64,000 nt of DNA from Brooklawnia cerclae (GCF_011758645.1 NZ_JAAMOZ010000001.1:1984001-2048000), one strand, 5' to 3'; shown: positions 33,315-43,054, numbered from the stretch's first letter. Notes: generated by a model not told the origin, from the letters alone. A program made the numbers and translations.

Positions 33315-34302
33315 TGGTTAGGCTCCAGTCGATCTCCGGTCCGACGGGCACGATGCCGGTCGGGTTGATGTGCAGTTGTGTCCCGTAGTAATGACGGCGG
33401 ATGTGATCGAAGTCGGTGGTGCCGCCGAAAGCGGGTAGGGCATACAGTCGGCGCGCGTACTGCCACAAGGCCGGATAGTCGACGAGCCGTTTACGGTTCA
33501 CCTTGAAGTGGCCGTAGTACACCGAGTCGAAGCGGACGAGGGTCACCCACAGCCGGACGTCGGCCTCGGTGAGCCGGTCGCCGAACAGATAGGGGCCGCC
33601 CGTCGCCAGCCGCGACTCCAACTCGTCCAGGGTGGCGAAGACCTCGGCATACCCGGCCTCGTAGTCGGTCTGGGTCCTCGCGAAACCCGCGTGATAGACA
33701 CCGTGGTTGAGATGCTCGGCGACTCGGTCGGCGAGCGCGTCGATCTCGTCGCGCAGGTCCGCGGGACGGAGATCAAGGTCGGGATGCCCCGCCCACGAAT
33801 CGAACTGGCTTCCCAGGTCGAGGGTGATCGTCGGGTAGTAGTTGGCGACGACCTGGTGGGTGAGCTTGTCCCACAGCACCGGAACCGAGACGCGCCCGGT
33901 GTATTGCCCGCCGGGCACCGAGGCCTCGTATGCCTCGGAGAGGAACGCGAACCCGTTCCCCGCGGTGTCCAGCGTCTGCCCCGGACCGCTACGGAAAGCC
34001 CAGCCGCGTCCGTCGCGGATCGGGTCGACGATCGACACCGTGATGACGTCCTCCAGCCCCTTCAACGCCCGGACGATCAAGGTTCGGTGGGCGAACGGGC
34101 AGGCCGACGAGACATAGAGGTGGTACCTGTCGGGGGCGGGCGGAAACGGCCCGTCCTCGGTGATCCTTCCGCGCAACGGGTAGGCGTCCGACGTGCCGTA
34201 CGGTGCCAACTGGGCGCCGCCCCTGGGCTCGTAGATCGTCCCGAACCTCTCGAAGTCGACGGGATCGGCCTCGACGGCCGGGGCAGCGGAGACGGTCGTC
34301 AT
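33292..34302 (-). CDS. Glutathionyl-hydroquinone reductase-like (YqjG/ECM4) glutathione S-transferase family protein
   Basis: 336 residues from MTTVSAAPAVEADPVDF. The thioredoxin-fold part has the YqjG/Xi-class active-site motif HLYVSSACPFAHRTLIVRAL with a single CPF-A cysteine; next are VSIVDPIRDGRGWAF, VPVLWDKLTHQVVANYYPTI, and the helical C-terminal domain (YPTITLDLGSQFDSWAG; LFGDRLTEADVRLWVTLVRF; HIRRHYYGT). Characterised members reductively cleave S-glutathionyl-hydroquinones. Actinobacteria generally use mycothiol, so the thiol partner here is uncertain. It lies 5 nt after the cysteine-synthase-like gene and overlaps the NifX-like gene, so it belongs to the nif-type operon. Confidence 0.85.
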   Translation of the reverse strand: MTTVSAAPAVEADPVDFERFGTIYEPRGGAQLAPYGTSDAYPLRGRITEDGPFPPAPDRYHLYVSSACPFAHRTLIVRALKGLEDVITVSIVDPIRDGRGWAFRSGPGQTLDTAGNGFAFLSEAYEASVPGGQYTGRVSVPVLWDKLTHQVVANYYPTITLDLGSQFDSWAGHPDLDLRPADLRDEIDALADRVAEHLNHGVYHAGFARTQTDYEAGYAEVFATLDELESRLATGGPYLFGDRLTEADVRLWVTLVRFDSVYYGHFKVNRKRLVDYPALWQYARRLYALPAFGGTTDFDHIRRHYYGTQLHINPTGIVPVGPEIDWSLTSEYASVT

Positions 34303-34307
34303 CGTGT

Positions 34308-35357
34308 TCACCCCACCAGCACTTCGGTCGGACGCGCCGCCGGGTCGTAGCGGTCGGCGATCTCGGCGAGCCCGTTGGCCCGCAGCCATTCCGCGTTGTA
34401 TTCACGGGCCAGGTAGTCGCGGCCGTGGTCGGCGGAAAAGGCCACGATGACCTCGCCCGGCTGGGCGACGGCTGCCAGGTCGAGGGCGATCGCCACGCTC
34501 AGCACCGAGGTCAGGCCGAGCACCAGGCCCTCGCGGCGGGCCAGTTCCCACCCGAAGGCGATGACCTCGGCCCTGGTGCGGTACTCGATGCTGTCGATCA
34601 CCGTCGTGTCGATGTTGTGAGCCCATTTCTCCTCGGTCAGCGGCTTGGTACCCGCGATCACCTCGGCGAGGTCGGTGCTGTAGTTGGGCCCCTCCACGAA
34701 GTCGCTGGCCACCACCCGGACTCCCGGGTTCTGTTCCTTCAGATACCGACCGGTGCCGCTCACCGTGCCTCCCGTGGCGACGGCCGCGATGAACGTGGAC
34801 ACCTTTCCCTGTGTCTGATGCCAGATCTCCGGGCCTGTGGACGCGTAGTGAGCGTCCGGGTTGTCCGGTGTCGCGGACTGGTGCGACCACCACGTGGACG
34901 GGTCCTCGTCCGCGTGATGAGCCGCGATGGCCTCCCAGTTCTCAGCGTCGTCGAACGGCACGTCCGCGCGTCCCTGGAGGATCTCCACACCGAGGAACGT
35001 CAGCAGGTCGGCCTTGCCCTTGGCGAGGGAGGGATTGGCGACGATGGTGACCGGGTGTCCGCCGGCGATACCTGCCAGGGCGAAGCCCAGCGCGGTGTTC
35101 CCGGCGCCGTTGTCGATGATCCGGTCTCCGGGCTTGAGTTCCCCCGACAGCTCCGCCTGGCGGACGATGTTCACCGCGATCCTGTCCTTCGACGATCCTC
35201 CGATGTTGTAGTGGTCGAGTTTGACCCAGACCTCACCGGGCAGATCCTCCGTGACGGTGTTCAACCGCAGGAGCGGGGTATTTCCCACCAGCTCAAGCAG
35301 TCGCCCATAGCTGCGGGCTTCGTCCGATGACGGAGATGAAGAATTGCTGACAGTCAT
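34308..35357 (-). CDS. Cysteine synthase-like PLP enzyme with altered substrate loop
   Basis: 349 residues of the fold-type II (OASS/CBS) PLP family: LLELVGNTPLLRLNT, the Schiff-base lysine K57 in GGSSKDRIAVNIV (usually SVKDR), and the glycine loop ATGGTVSGTGRYLKE. The substrate-binding loop, normally TSGNTG, is NGAGNTA at 83-89. This points to a substrate other than O-acetylserine, or to a different nucleophile. First gene of the run that continues through the GST-like, NifX, nifH and nifB genes; AAAGG lies 6 nt before the ATG. In context a role in sulfur transfer or C-S bond chemistry is plausible but not shown. Confidence 0.85.
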   Translation of the reverse strand: MTVSNSSSPSSDEARSYGRLLELVGNTPLLRLNTVTEDLPGEVWVKLDHYNIGGSSKDRIAVNIVRQAELSGELKPGDRIIDNGAGNTALGFALAGIAGGHPVTIVANPSLAKGKADLLTFLGVEILQGRADVPFDDAENWEAIAAHHADEDPSTWWSHQSATPDNPDAHYASTGPEIWHQTQGKVSTFIAAVATGGTVSGTGRYLKEQNPGVRVVASDFVEGPNYSTDLAEVIAGTKPLTEEKWAHNIDTTVIDSIEYRTRAEVIAFGWELARREGLVLGLTSVLSVAIALDLAAVAQPGEVIVAFSADHGRDYLAREYNAEWLRANGLAEIADRYDPAARPTEVLVG

Positions 35358-35891
35358 CAAGAACCTTTCGGGCATGAAGAATGGCGCGCTGATGCGCGAG
35401 TGATCAAAAGGACGACCGAACTCCGGCGACCCCGGAATTGGAAAGTCGGGAGGAATGTTGTCTCGTCGAACGAATCGAAATTGACCTGAATTCGTCGCGG
35501 ACTCCGGTTGGGCCAGGCACGTATCGGCCCTTCTGCAAGGATCGCGACGGCCCGGTGACCAGGAAGGTTATCCCGTAGCGAGTGGCCGATCAGCGAGAGC
35601 GGCCGACGTTGACGGTCTCAACGACAACAGGAACGAAGAACGTTCACCGTGCCACCCCGGGCGCACAACGAATTGCCGCCGATGGCGGTCGATCGTCGGC
35701 TCGCGTGGTTCGTATCCATATGAAAAGACTAAAGTGAGGTTCACCTACAGCGCAACGTGGCACTTTCACTTTCCTGATGAACGGGAAACAGGGTTACCTA
35801 ATAATGGGACGAACAGGGGGAATGAAAGACATGAACGGGGCAGAATCGCCACGATTCTTCCCCGGGTGTCGAGTACGGCGAGCCGATTCTC
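35358..35891. other. 534-bp leader/intergenic region upstream of the cysteine-synthase-nif operon
   Basis: No supported gene. The half furthest from the operon (35650-35830) is AT-richer and likely holds the promoter for the minus-strand operon. Nearer the start, GCGCG-CTGAT-type inverted sequences form a short hairpin (about 35384-35399). The length suggests an untranslated leader or complex control, but I recognise no known riboswitch. Confidence 0.45.
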
Positions 35892-37679
35892 CTATGCCAG
35901 GATTCCGGTCGTGACATGCGGGGCGACCACCTCGACGATCGCCGGCAGATCGGCACCCGATCGCAGCCGCTCCAGGAACAGGACGATGGTGGCCGCCACC
36001 GACCGATGAGTGATGTCGTTGAGTATGTCGTGCCGGCCCTCCCGGACCACGTCGACCTCCGTGGCGCCCAGATCGGCGTACCGCTCCAGAGCCCGGGCGA
36101 GCGGGCTCAAGGTGTCGTCCGCGCCGTGAATCGCCAGTACTGGGAGGTCGGCATGCCCATGACCGTCGACGGGTGCCCCGACAAGACCTGGTACCGGGGT
36201 GGCGAACAGTCCCGTCCGCGCCTCGACGCTCAGCACCCGCTGGTGGTTACGGCACGCGCTACGAGCCGCGATCTCGGCACCCCTTCCGCCGGGCACCTCC
36301 ACAGCGGCCTCCGCGGGCACACCGGCCAGGATGATCGCGTCGACACGCCGGGGATGGGCGTCGGCGATCCGACGGGCGCAGAACACACCCGTGTCACTGC
36401 CCACCAGCACCACCGGTGCGACCAGATCGGGATCGGCCAGAAGACCCGCGACGGTCGCGTCCACCTCCGTCGTGTTCGTTGCCCAGTTCTTCCCGGCAAC
36501 CGGATCGGTCTCGACGGCGATCACGTGGTAGGCATCCGCGGCGAGCCGCTTGCCGAACCGCTCGTACACCGCCGGTGTCTCTCCGCGTCCGGCGAGGACG
36601 ACGACAGTTCCCCGCTCGCGCACGTTGCGAGACACGCACCAATGCGACAAGGCAGCGGGCCGGGCGCCCGCGTCCGTGGTGTCGGCTTGCCCGACCAGCG
36701 CGAGCACTTCACCCACATCGTGTGCTCCGGGCGGCTCCCGTCGCAGGCCGGCGACGCCGAGCACGCGCTGGAGCGCCTCGTTGTACGGAGTGGCGACGCC
36801 GTGCAGTCGTCCCAGCAGTGCCACCTCGCCGTTGAGATAGTCGACCTCGCTCGGGGCTCCTCGCCGGAAGCTCTGCCAGGTGGACCTGCCGCCGGGCTCG
36901 AACCCCGCAGCCGGGTCCCTGCGATATCCCGAGAGATCGACGGTGCGTTCGGTCGCCGAATCCGCCACCGGCAGTTCCGCGGCCGCGAACACCTGCCTGG
37001 CCTCGGTCACGAGATGGTCCGCGACGTCGGCGATCACGTCCCGATCACCGGAGAGCACCTCGAGCCCGAATCGCACGCTGCTCAACAACTTCGCACGTTG
37101 CCACCGAGCCACGTCGTCGGTCGTCTGGACCGAGTATCCGGCACGGCGCAGGTCCCCGGCGACGCGGTCGCGCAACGCGTCGTCCACCCCGATGACCGGG
37201 CCGAGAGTGACGACCCCCACCGGTCCCGCGGCACCAGACTCCACACGTCCGGGTTCAAGATGCCGTGCGGGGGTCATCAGGCTGCCACCGAGCACCCTGG
37301 CGAAGCGCCGGGCGACGATCCGGTCGGCAGCAAGTCCGTTCTGCAGCGTGAGGACGGGCAGATCACCCGCCACCCCGAGGTGATCCGGAAAGGCGACCGG
37401 CCGCCAGGCCCACTCCCGGCTCGCGGTCTCGACATCCTGGGTCTTGGTGGCGAACACGAGGACGTCCTCGGCGGTGAGCGCCATCTCCCCGTGGCCGGCA
37501 GCCGCGGACACCGGGACGAGGCGGGCGACCCCATGACGGACGTAGGTCAGTCCGCGGTCCCGGATGATCCCGATGCCGGGGCCTCGTCCCACAAGCAACT
37601 GATCGATGCCCGCCTCGTACAGTTGGGCGGCGAGCGAGGCGCCCACGGCCCCGGCACCGATGATGACATAACGCGTCAT
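35892..37679 (-). CDS. Fusion of ketopantoate reductase-like and alpha/beta-hydrolase domains
   Basis: 595 residues. Residues 1-330 are an ApbA/PanE-type NAD(P)-dependent reductase: dinucleotide site VIIGAGAVGASLAAQLYEAG, LVFATKTQDV, LTLQNGL, KLLSSVRFG and the C-terminal YLNGEVALLGRLHGVATPYN. Residues 350-595 are an alpha/beta-hydrolase: VVVLAGRGETPAVYERFGKR, nucleophile elbow VVLVGSDTGVF, acid in IHGADDTLSP, and His in GRHDILND. At the elbow, GSDTG places Asp where GxSxG hydrolases have Ser. It sits directly after the ABC importer genes on the same strand (32-nt gap), so it likely acts on the imported compound. Substrate unknown. Confidence 0.85.
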   Translation of the reverse strand: MTRYVIIGAGAVGASLAAQLYEAGIDQLLVGRGPGIGIIRDRGLTYVRHGVARLVPVSAAAGHGEMALTAEDVLVFATKTQDVETASREWAWRPVAFPDHLGVAGDLPVLTLQNGLAADRIVARRFARVLGGSLMTPARHLEPGRVESGAAGPVGVVTLGPVIGVDDALRDRVAGDLRRAGYSVQTTDDVARWQRAKLLSSVRFGLEVLSGDRDVIADVADHLVTEARQVFAAAELPVADSATERTVDLSGYRRDPAAGFEPGGRSTWQSFRRGAPSEVDYLNGEVALLGRLHGVATPYNEALQRVLGVAGLRREPPGAHDVGEVLALVGQADTTDAGARPAALSHWCVSRNVRERGTVVVLAGRGETPAVYERFGKRLAADAYHVIAVETDPVAGKNWATNTTEVDATVAGLLADPDLVAPVVLVGSDTGVFCARRIADAHPRRVDAIILAGVPAEAAVEVPGGRGAEIAARSACRNHQRVLSVEARTGLFATPVPGLVGAPVDGHGHADLPVLAIHGADDTLSPLARALERYADLGATEVDVVREGRHDILNDITHRSVAATIVLFLERLRSGADLPAIVEVVAPHVTTGILA

Positions 37680-37710
37680 GACAGACCTGTCCCCTTCCGA
37701 TCCTCCCTGG

Positions 37711-39396
37711 TCAACCCGCGATCGCCGCGGGGTGACGCCGCCCGGGGACCGAATCGATCAACTGGCGTGTGTAGTCGTGACGCGGGTCGGTGAAGATGCG
37801 TTCGGTGGTCCCCTCCTCGACCACCTGACCACGCCGGAGCACCACCACCCGGTGGGCCGTCTCCGCGACGACGGCGAGGTCGTGGGTCACGAGCACGTAG
37901 GTGAGGCCGAGACGCTCCTGCAGATCGACCAGCAACTCCAGCACCTGCGCTTGCACCGAGACGTCCAGCGCGGACACGGGTTCGTCGAGATAGATGGCAT
38001 CCGGCTCGAGGATCAGCGCACGAGCGATCGCGACCCTTTGCACCTGCCCGCCCGACAACTCCGAGGGACGACGCCTCGCCACCGAAACAGGCAGGCCGAC
38101 GCTGTCCAGCAGCGATCCGACCGTGGCCGAGAGGTTCCTGCCGGCCACCGTGTGGGTCGATCGGAGTGGCTCGACGATCGAGTCGAACACCGACAATCTC
38201 GGGTTCAGCGAGGCGTGCGGGGTCTGTTGGACGAGTTGGAATCGGCGCCGCAGCGAGCGGAGATCCTTGTGGGAGAGCTGATCGAGACGCTGTCCGTCGA
38301 ACCTGGCCTCACCGGTCTGCGGAGCTATCGTCCCGAGGGCGACGCGGACGGCGGTGGACTTCCCCGATCCCGACTCGCCGACGACCGCGAGCGTCTGTCC
38401 CTTCGCCACCGACAGGCTGACCCGATCGAGCGCCTGGACGAATCGCGGCCCGTTCACGGTGCGCGGAAGTGTGTACCTCACCGAGACGTCATTGAGCTCG
38501 AGCAGCGGTTCGCGCAGGAGCCCCTCCTGGCTGAGTACCTCGTCCTCGCGGTGCCGCACGACGACCGCTCCCCCACCGCGCAGCGACGGAGCGGCATCGA
38601 TGAGACGACGCGTGTAGGGCTCGCGCGGGTCGCGCAGCACCTCGGACGTGACGCCACGTTCGACGATGCGTCCGGCCTGCATGACGATGATCCGATCGGA
38701 CCGGTCGGCCGCGACCGCCAGGTTGTGCGTGATGATCACCAGAGTGATGCCGCGCTCGGCCACCAGCGACTCCAGGTGATCGAGGATCCGCTTCTGCACG
38801 GTCACGTCCAGCGCGCTCGTGGGCTCGTCCGCGATGATCACGTCGGGTTCGGACGCGATGGCCAGCGCGATCAGGACCCGCTGGCGCATCCCACCGGACA
38901 GCTGATGGGGATACTGCTTGGCGCGCACGGCGGGATGGTCCAGTCCAGCGAGCGCCAGATAGGTCTCGGTCTGCGCGCCTATCACCTGGCGGGGCAGGCC
39001 ACGCAGCCGCAGGGTGTCGGCCATGTGGGCACCGATGGTCTTGGTCGGGCTCAGACTCAGTGTCGGATCCTGCGGAATGAGCGCGACGATGCCCCGCCTC
39101 AGCGCCCGCAGCGATCGACCCGATGCCCCGACGATCTCGTGGCCTTCGAGGCTGATGCTCCCCCGCACCTGGGCGGTTCCCGGGAGCAGGCCGAGCACCG
39201 CCAGTGCTGTGGTCGTCTTCCCCGAACCACTCTCGCCGACGATCGCCACGATCTTTCCCCGTGGGATGGTGAAGGACTCGTCCTGTACCGCTACGACGGC
39301 CCGGCCGGCGGTTCCGTAGGTGACGTTCAGGTGCTCGACCACCAGCGAGTCCGGAGTCTCCGCGGCTTCGGGAACTGCTTCGGCAACCGGGTTCAT
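37711..39396 (-). CDS. ABC importer ATPase with two fused nucleotide-binding domains (glutathione/dipeptide type, GsiA-like)
   Basis: 561 residues. NBD1: Walker [24 protein letters not shown] signature LSGGMRQRV, Walker [16 protein letters not shown]2: Walker [18 protein letters not shown], signature [15 protein letters not shown], Walker [13 protein letters not shown]. Each domain ends in an Opp-specific [16 protein letters not shown] segment. Such fused DppD-DppF proteins (GsiA in E. coli) energise peptide, nickel or glutathione importers. The ATG overlaps the upstream permease stop by 4 nt. Start at 39396, not further upstream, because the earlier codons lie in the permease gene. Confidence 0.93.
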   Translation of the reverse strand: MNPVAEAVPEAAETPDSLVVEHLNVTYGTAGRAVVAVQDESFTIPRGKIVAIVGESGSGKTTTALAVLGLLPGTAQVRGSISLEGHEIVGASGRSLRALRRGIVALIPQDPTLSLSPTKTIGAHMADTLRLRGLPRQVIGAQTETYLALAGLDHPAVRAKQYPHQLSGGMRQRVLIALAIASEPDVIIADEPTSALDVTVQKRILDHLESLVAERGITLVIITHNLAVAADRSDRIIVMQAGRIVERGVTSEVLRDPREPYTRRLIDAAPSLRGGGAVVVRHREDEVLSQEGLLREPLLELNDVSVRYTLPRTVNGPRFVQALDRVSLSVAKGQTLAVVGESGSGKSTAVRVALGTIAPQTGEARFDGQRLDQLSHKDLRSLRRRFQLVQQTPHASLNPRLSVFDSIVEPLRSTHTVAGRNLSATVGSLLDSVGLPVSVARRRPSELSGGQVQRVAIARALILEPDAIYLDEPVSALDVSVQAQVLELLVDLQERLGLTYVLVTHDLAVVAETAHRVVVLRRGQVVEEGTTERIFTDPRHDYTRQLIDSVPGRRHPAAIAG

Positions 39397-40373
39397 GCGA
39401 CACGCTCCGAGACCGACCGGGCGATGTGGTTCAGCGAGAAGACGAGCGCGGCCACGACCGAGCCCGGGATGAGGCAGACCCACGGCGCGGTGACCACGTA
39501 GGCGCGGCCTGCCGAGATGAGCGATCCCCATTCCGCCGCGGGCGGGGCCACCCCGAAGCCGAGGAAGCTCAGGGACGCGACGGAGATCACCGACGAGCCG
39601 AACTCGAGGACGGTGAGAGCCGCGACCGGCCCCCAGGAGTTGGGCAGCACATGGCGCAGGACGACGCGCAGCCTGCTCGCTCCCCCCACCGTGACGGCCT
39701 CGATGTAGGGCAGGTTCTTGACGCGTAGCACCTCGGCCCGCGTCGTTCGCGCGAAGCCCGGGGCGATCCCGACGCCGACAGCGACCGCCACGGGGACGAT
39801 GCCGAACCCCAGTGCCGTCACGATGGCCAGCGCCAGGAGCAACCCGGGGATCGCCAGCAGGACGTCGATGAACCGCATGAGGACGACATCGAGGCGTCCA
39901 CCGACGAAACCGCTCACCACCCCCACGAGAAGCCCAGCGGCCACGGCGATGGACACGGCGAGCAGGGCGGCCTCGATCGTCAGCGAGGATCCGTGGACGA
40001 CCCGGGCGAACAGGTCCCGGCCGAGTTGGTCGGTGCCGAACAGGTGTCCCGGCCCGGGGGGCCTCAAGAGTTCTGCCGGGGCGGTGGCGTTGGGGTCCCT
40101 CCCGGTGAACCAGTCCGGCTTGATCGCGGCGGCGATCACCGTCAGCACGACCAGGAGCGCCACGACGAATCCGGGCCGCCTCACCAGGAATCGTCCGACG
40201 TCGCGCACCTGCTCGCGGAACACGATGAGCCGCACCCGGGTCGCACTGAGGCCGGCGGCGTCCTCCAGCTGATCGAACGGGTCCCGCGGGGGCGTGCCGG
40301 TCGCCGGCGCCGCGTCCAGTAGTTGCGGCGTCTGCGCCGCCGACGGGGCGCGGGAATCGGTCAGTGTGGTCAT
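39393..40373 (-). CDS. ABC importer permease, DppC/GsiD-like
   Basis: 326 residues from MTTLTDSRAPS. A cytoplasmic start is followed by a transmembrane helix (FVVALLVVLTVIAAAI), the Opp-C signature HLFGTDQLGRDLFARVVHGS, several more helices, and the EAA loop YIEAVTVGGASRLRVVLRHV ending LPN. It pairs with the DppB-like permease 10 nt upstream to form the channel, powered by the downstream fused ATPase. Confidence 0.93.
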   Translation of the reverse strand: MTTLTDSRAPSAAQTPQLLDAAPATGTPPRDPFDQLEDAAGLSATRVRLIVFREQVRDVGRFLVRRPGFVVALLVVLTVIAAAIKPDWFTGRDPNATAPAELLRPPGPGHLFGTDQLGRDLFARVVHGSSLTIEAALLAVSIAVAAGLLVGVVSGFVGGRLDVVLMRFIDVLLAIPGLLLALAIVTALGFGIVPVAVAVGVGIAPGFARTTRAEVLRVKNLPYIEAVTVGGASRLRVVLRHVLPNSWGPVAALTVLEFGSSVISVASLSFLGFGVAPPAAEWGSLISAGRAYVVTAPWVCLIPGSVVAALVFSLNHIARSVSERVA

Positions 40374-40383
40374 GGAACTCTCC

Positions 40384-41355
40384 TCAGAGCGTCGACAGGC
40401 GGTTGCTGCGGGATGAGGCCTCGGCCCTGACACGAGGGTCGACGAAGGGATAGATCAGATCGACCAGCAGGTTGACGACCACGAACGCCGCGGCGGCGAG
40501 CACGACGATGCCGAGCACGAGCGGGATGTCCTGGGCGAGAACCGCCTCCTGCGCGAGCCGCCCTATGCCGTTGCGGGTGAACACCGTCTCGATGACGATG
40601 GTCCCCGCGACCGTGTTACCGACCTGGAGACCCAGGAGAGTCAGCACGGGCAAGGCGGCATTGCGGAACACGTATCGTCCCTGCACCTGTCCTCTGGTCA
40701 GACCGCGGCTGAGCGCCGCCTGGGCGTAGGGCTGTCGGAAGCCTTCCTCCAGTCCTTTGATCAGCACTTGCGCGTACACCGCCCCGCTGGGAAGCGACAT
40801 CGTGATGACGGGCAGGATCAGGCTTCTCGGACCGTTCTGCCCGGTGGCCGGAAGCCATCCGAGGCTGAAGGCGAACACCTGGACGAGCAGCAGCCCCACC
40901 CAGAAGGTGGGTAGCGAGACCCCGAAGACCGGCAGCCGCGCCAGCAGGGTGCGCAACGGCCGGAAGGACGAGCGCGTCGCCAGGTAGGCGAAGCCCGCCC
41001 CGACCACCACCGAGACGAGCACCGCGGTGCCGGCCAGTGACATGGTGGACGGAAGCCGGTCCAGGATCAGGCCCGTCACGGGCTGCTTCTGGGTGAGGGA
41101 CATCCCGAAGTCGCCATGCACCGCGCCGACGAGCGACTTGAGGTAGTAGGCGTACATCGGCTGGTCGAGCCCGTACTGAGCCTTGATCGCGGTGAGTTCG
41201 GCGTCCGAGAGGAAGTCCACCTCGATGTCGGCCGCGTTCAGCATGATCGCGATCGGATCACCCGGTAGGACGAACAGGATCGTGAACGTGATCGTGTAGG
41301 CGGCCCACAGGACGAGCAGGGTCTGGCCCACGCGGCTGAGTACGAACTTGACCAT
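40384..41355 (-). CDS. ABC importer permease, DppB/GsiC-like
   Basis: 323 residues from MVKFVLSRVGQTLLVLWAAY. Typical DppB layout: first helix, LPGDPIAIML, a periplasmic loop with KAQYGLDQPMYAYYLKSLVG and GDFGMSL, then helices with VFGVSLPTFWVGLLLVQVFA and the EAA loop YAQAALSRGLTRGQVQGRYV. It starts 13 nt after the substrate-binding protein gene. The longer frame (to 41679) is merely the reading frame antiparallel to nothing real and overlaps the binding-protein gene. Confidence 0.93.
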   Translation of the reverse strand: MVKFVLSRVGQTLLVLWAAYTITFTILFVLPGDPIAIMLNAADIEVDFLSDAELTAIKAQYGLDQPMYAYYLKSLVGAVHGDFGMSLTQKQPVTGLILDRLPSTMSLAGTAVLVSVVVGAGFAYLATRSSFRPLRTLLARLPVFGVSLPTFWVGLLLVQVFAFSLGWLPATGQNGPRSLILPVITMSLPSGAVYAQVLIKGLEEGFRQPYAQAALSRGLTRGQVQGRYVFRNAALPVLTLLGLQVGNTVAGTIVIETVFTRNGIGRLAQEAVLAQDIPLVLGIVVLAAAAFVVVNLLVDLIYPFVDPRVRAEASSRSNRLSTL

Positions 41356-41368
41356 CACCGACTCACCG

Positions 41369-43054
41369 TCAACCCTGCTCGACCCACGTGCTGCGGAAGT
41401 CGATGAACCCTTCGGCCGTGAACACGATCCCGTGGACGTCGGGGCGGTAGCCCACCTGCTGCACCCGCTCGAAGACCGGGAACAGGAGGGCCTCGTCGAG
41501 CAGGAGATCCTGGACCTCCTCGTAGGCCGCACGACGAGCGTCGTCGTCGGTGGTGGCCAGGCCTGCGTCCAGCAACTCCTGGAGCTTCGACTGCACATCG
41601 GCGGGAACGCCCCACTCGGCGCGCGCCGGAGAACGGCTGATACGCGTATCGAGGATCGACCCGAGAATCGACGGATCACCGCGCGTGAGGACGCCGCGCG
41701 TGATGTTCCATTCGCCGTTGGAGACCGCGTCGCTCTGCTCCCCCGAGGTCAGCACCTGCAGGGTGAACTTGATACCCACCTGCCTGAGCTGATCCTGGAC
41801 GAGCAGGTCGCCGGTGGACTCCGAGGTCACCGGATAGACGATCTCCAGCACCTGGCCGTCCTTGACCCGATACCCATCCGCCCCGACCGTCCAGCCGGCC
41901 TCGTCGAGTAGTTCCTTGGCCTTGTCCGGATCGTAGGTGAGCTTCGAGCTCTCGTCCTTGAAGTACGGCGTCGACACGTCGTACACGCCCTGCGCCACGG
42001 GGTAGTCCGCCCCGAAGACCGTCGAGGCGTAGGTGGTGCGGTCGATCGCCGCCTGAACAGCGAGTCGCACGTTCTTGTCGGTGAGCGGGCCGTCGGTGAC
42101 CTTGGGGTAGTAGGCCTCGATCGTGCCCGGCAGAGAGAACGAGGTGAACTCGATGTCATTGGCCTTGAGAAGATCGATATCGGTCGCCGCGAACGGGTTG
42201 CGCGGAGCCGCCACGTCGACCTCACCGCTTTGGAGGCTACCCACCCGCACAGTGTCCTCGGGGATGTAGACGACCTCGACGCGGTCGAGATACGCCGGTC
42301 CCTGATTCTCGGCGAGTTCCGTGGTGGCGACGTAGTCGTCGCGCTTAACCAGCGAGATCCCCACATCCGGGGTGTAGCTCTCGATCACGTAGGGGCCGGT
42401 CCCCCACAGTGCGGTACCGAGATTGCGCTCGGAGACGTCAGCCGCATAGGAGGCCGGCGCCAGGATTCCCAGGGTCACGGTCGACAGGGCCTGGAGAAAG
42501 GCCGCATTCGGCTCTTCCAAGGTCAAGGCGATGGTGTGATCGTCGATCACCTCGGACGATTTGTAACCCGCCAGGTACGTGTAGCCGAATGTCGCCGGTT
42601 GCTCGGTGATCACGGCCAGATTCGAGTCGAACGACGTCTTCACGGCATTCGCATCGAATTTCTCGCCGTTGCTGAACGTGATTCCCTCGCGCAACGAGAA
42701 CGTATAGGTCAACTGGTCATCGCTGATCTCCCACGATGTCGCCAGCCACGGCTTGATCTCACCGGTATCCGGATCCTGATCGGTCAGCGACTCCACCACA
42801 TTGCGCAGGACGGTTCTGTGCTCGAGCCACTGCTGCTGGATCGGGTCGAGCGTGGTCTTGGAGGTGTCGTCCGACCGGAACGCGACGGTGAGTGTGCCAC
42901 CGGCCTGCGGTTCCCCGCTCGCACCGGTGTCGGAGGGGTCGTTGCTCGCCGAGCTCGCACCGCAACCGGCAAGCAACAATGCTGCGATCACGGTGCCGGA
43001 CAACAGTGAAGCGACCCGTCTTCTGCGAGTACGCCAGGGCAAGGGTGCGTGCAT
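41369..43054 (-). CDS. ABC importer substrate-binding lipoprotein (peptide/nickel/glutathione family 5)
   Basis: 561 residues from MHAPLPWRTRRRRVASLL. A lipoprotein signal ends in the lipobox LLAGCGAS. The mature part is a family 5 solute-binding protein: GGTLTVAFRSDD, WLATSWEISDDQLTYTFSLR, EGITFSNGEKFDANAVKTSF, LWGTGPYVIESYTP, DKNVRLAVQAAIDRTTYAS. GAGGAG lies 6 nt upstream of the ATG at 43054. It is the first gene of the transporter operon (binding protein, two permeases, fused ATPase, reductase-hydrolase) and sets the specificity, which cannot be told from sequence: peptide, glutathione-like thiol or metal-ligand complex. Confidence 0.93.
   Translation of the reverse strand: MHAPLPWRTRRRRVASLLSGTVIAALLLAGCGASSASNDPSDTGASGEPQAGGTLTVAFRSDDTSKTTLDPIQQQWLEHRTVLRNVVESLTDQDPDTGEIKPWLATSWEISDDQLTYTFSLREGITFSNGEKFDANAVKTSFDSNLAVITEQPATFGYTYLAGYKSSEVIDDHTIALTLEEPNAAFLQALSTVTLGILAPASYAADVSERNLGTALWGTGPYVIESYTPDVGISLVKRDDYVATTELAENQGPAYLDRVEVVYIPEDTVRVGSLQSGEVDVAAPRNPFAATDIDLLKANDIEFTSFSLPGTIEAYYPKVTDGPLTDKNVRLAVQAAIDRTTYASTVFGADYPVAQGVYDVSTPYFKDESSKLTYDPDKAKELLDEAGWTVGADGYRVKDGQVLEIVYPVTSESTGDLLVQDQLRQVGIKFTLQVLTSGEQSDAVSNGEWNITRGVLTRGDPSILGSILDTRISRSPARAEWGVPADVQSKLQELLDAGLATTDDDARRAAYEEVQDLLLDEALLFPVFERVQQVGYRPDVHGIVFTAEGFIDFRSTWVEQG

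Noticed and set aside
35376-35580. Possible SAM or other riboswitch before the cysteine-synthase-like gene
   Set aside because: No match by eye to conserved core elements of the SAM classes I know; only a short hairpin is visible.
35740-35815. AGGTGAACCT and GGTTACCTAA sequences resembling iron-box (DtxR/IdeR) half-sites
   Set aside because: Attractive next to Fe-S genes, but neither forms the full 19-bp palindrome; too weak to call.
37678-39501. Plus-strand ORF of 607 codons opposite the ABC ATPase gene
   Set aside because: Antisense shadow; the opposite strand has two complete ATP-binding domains.
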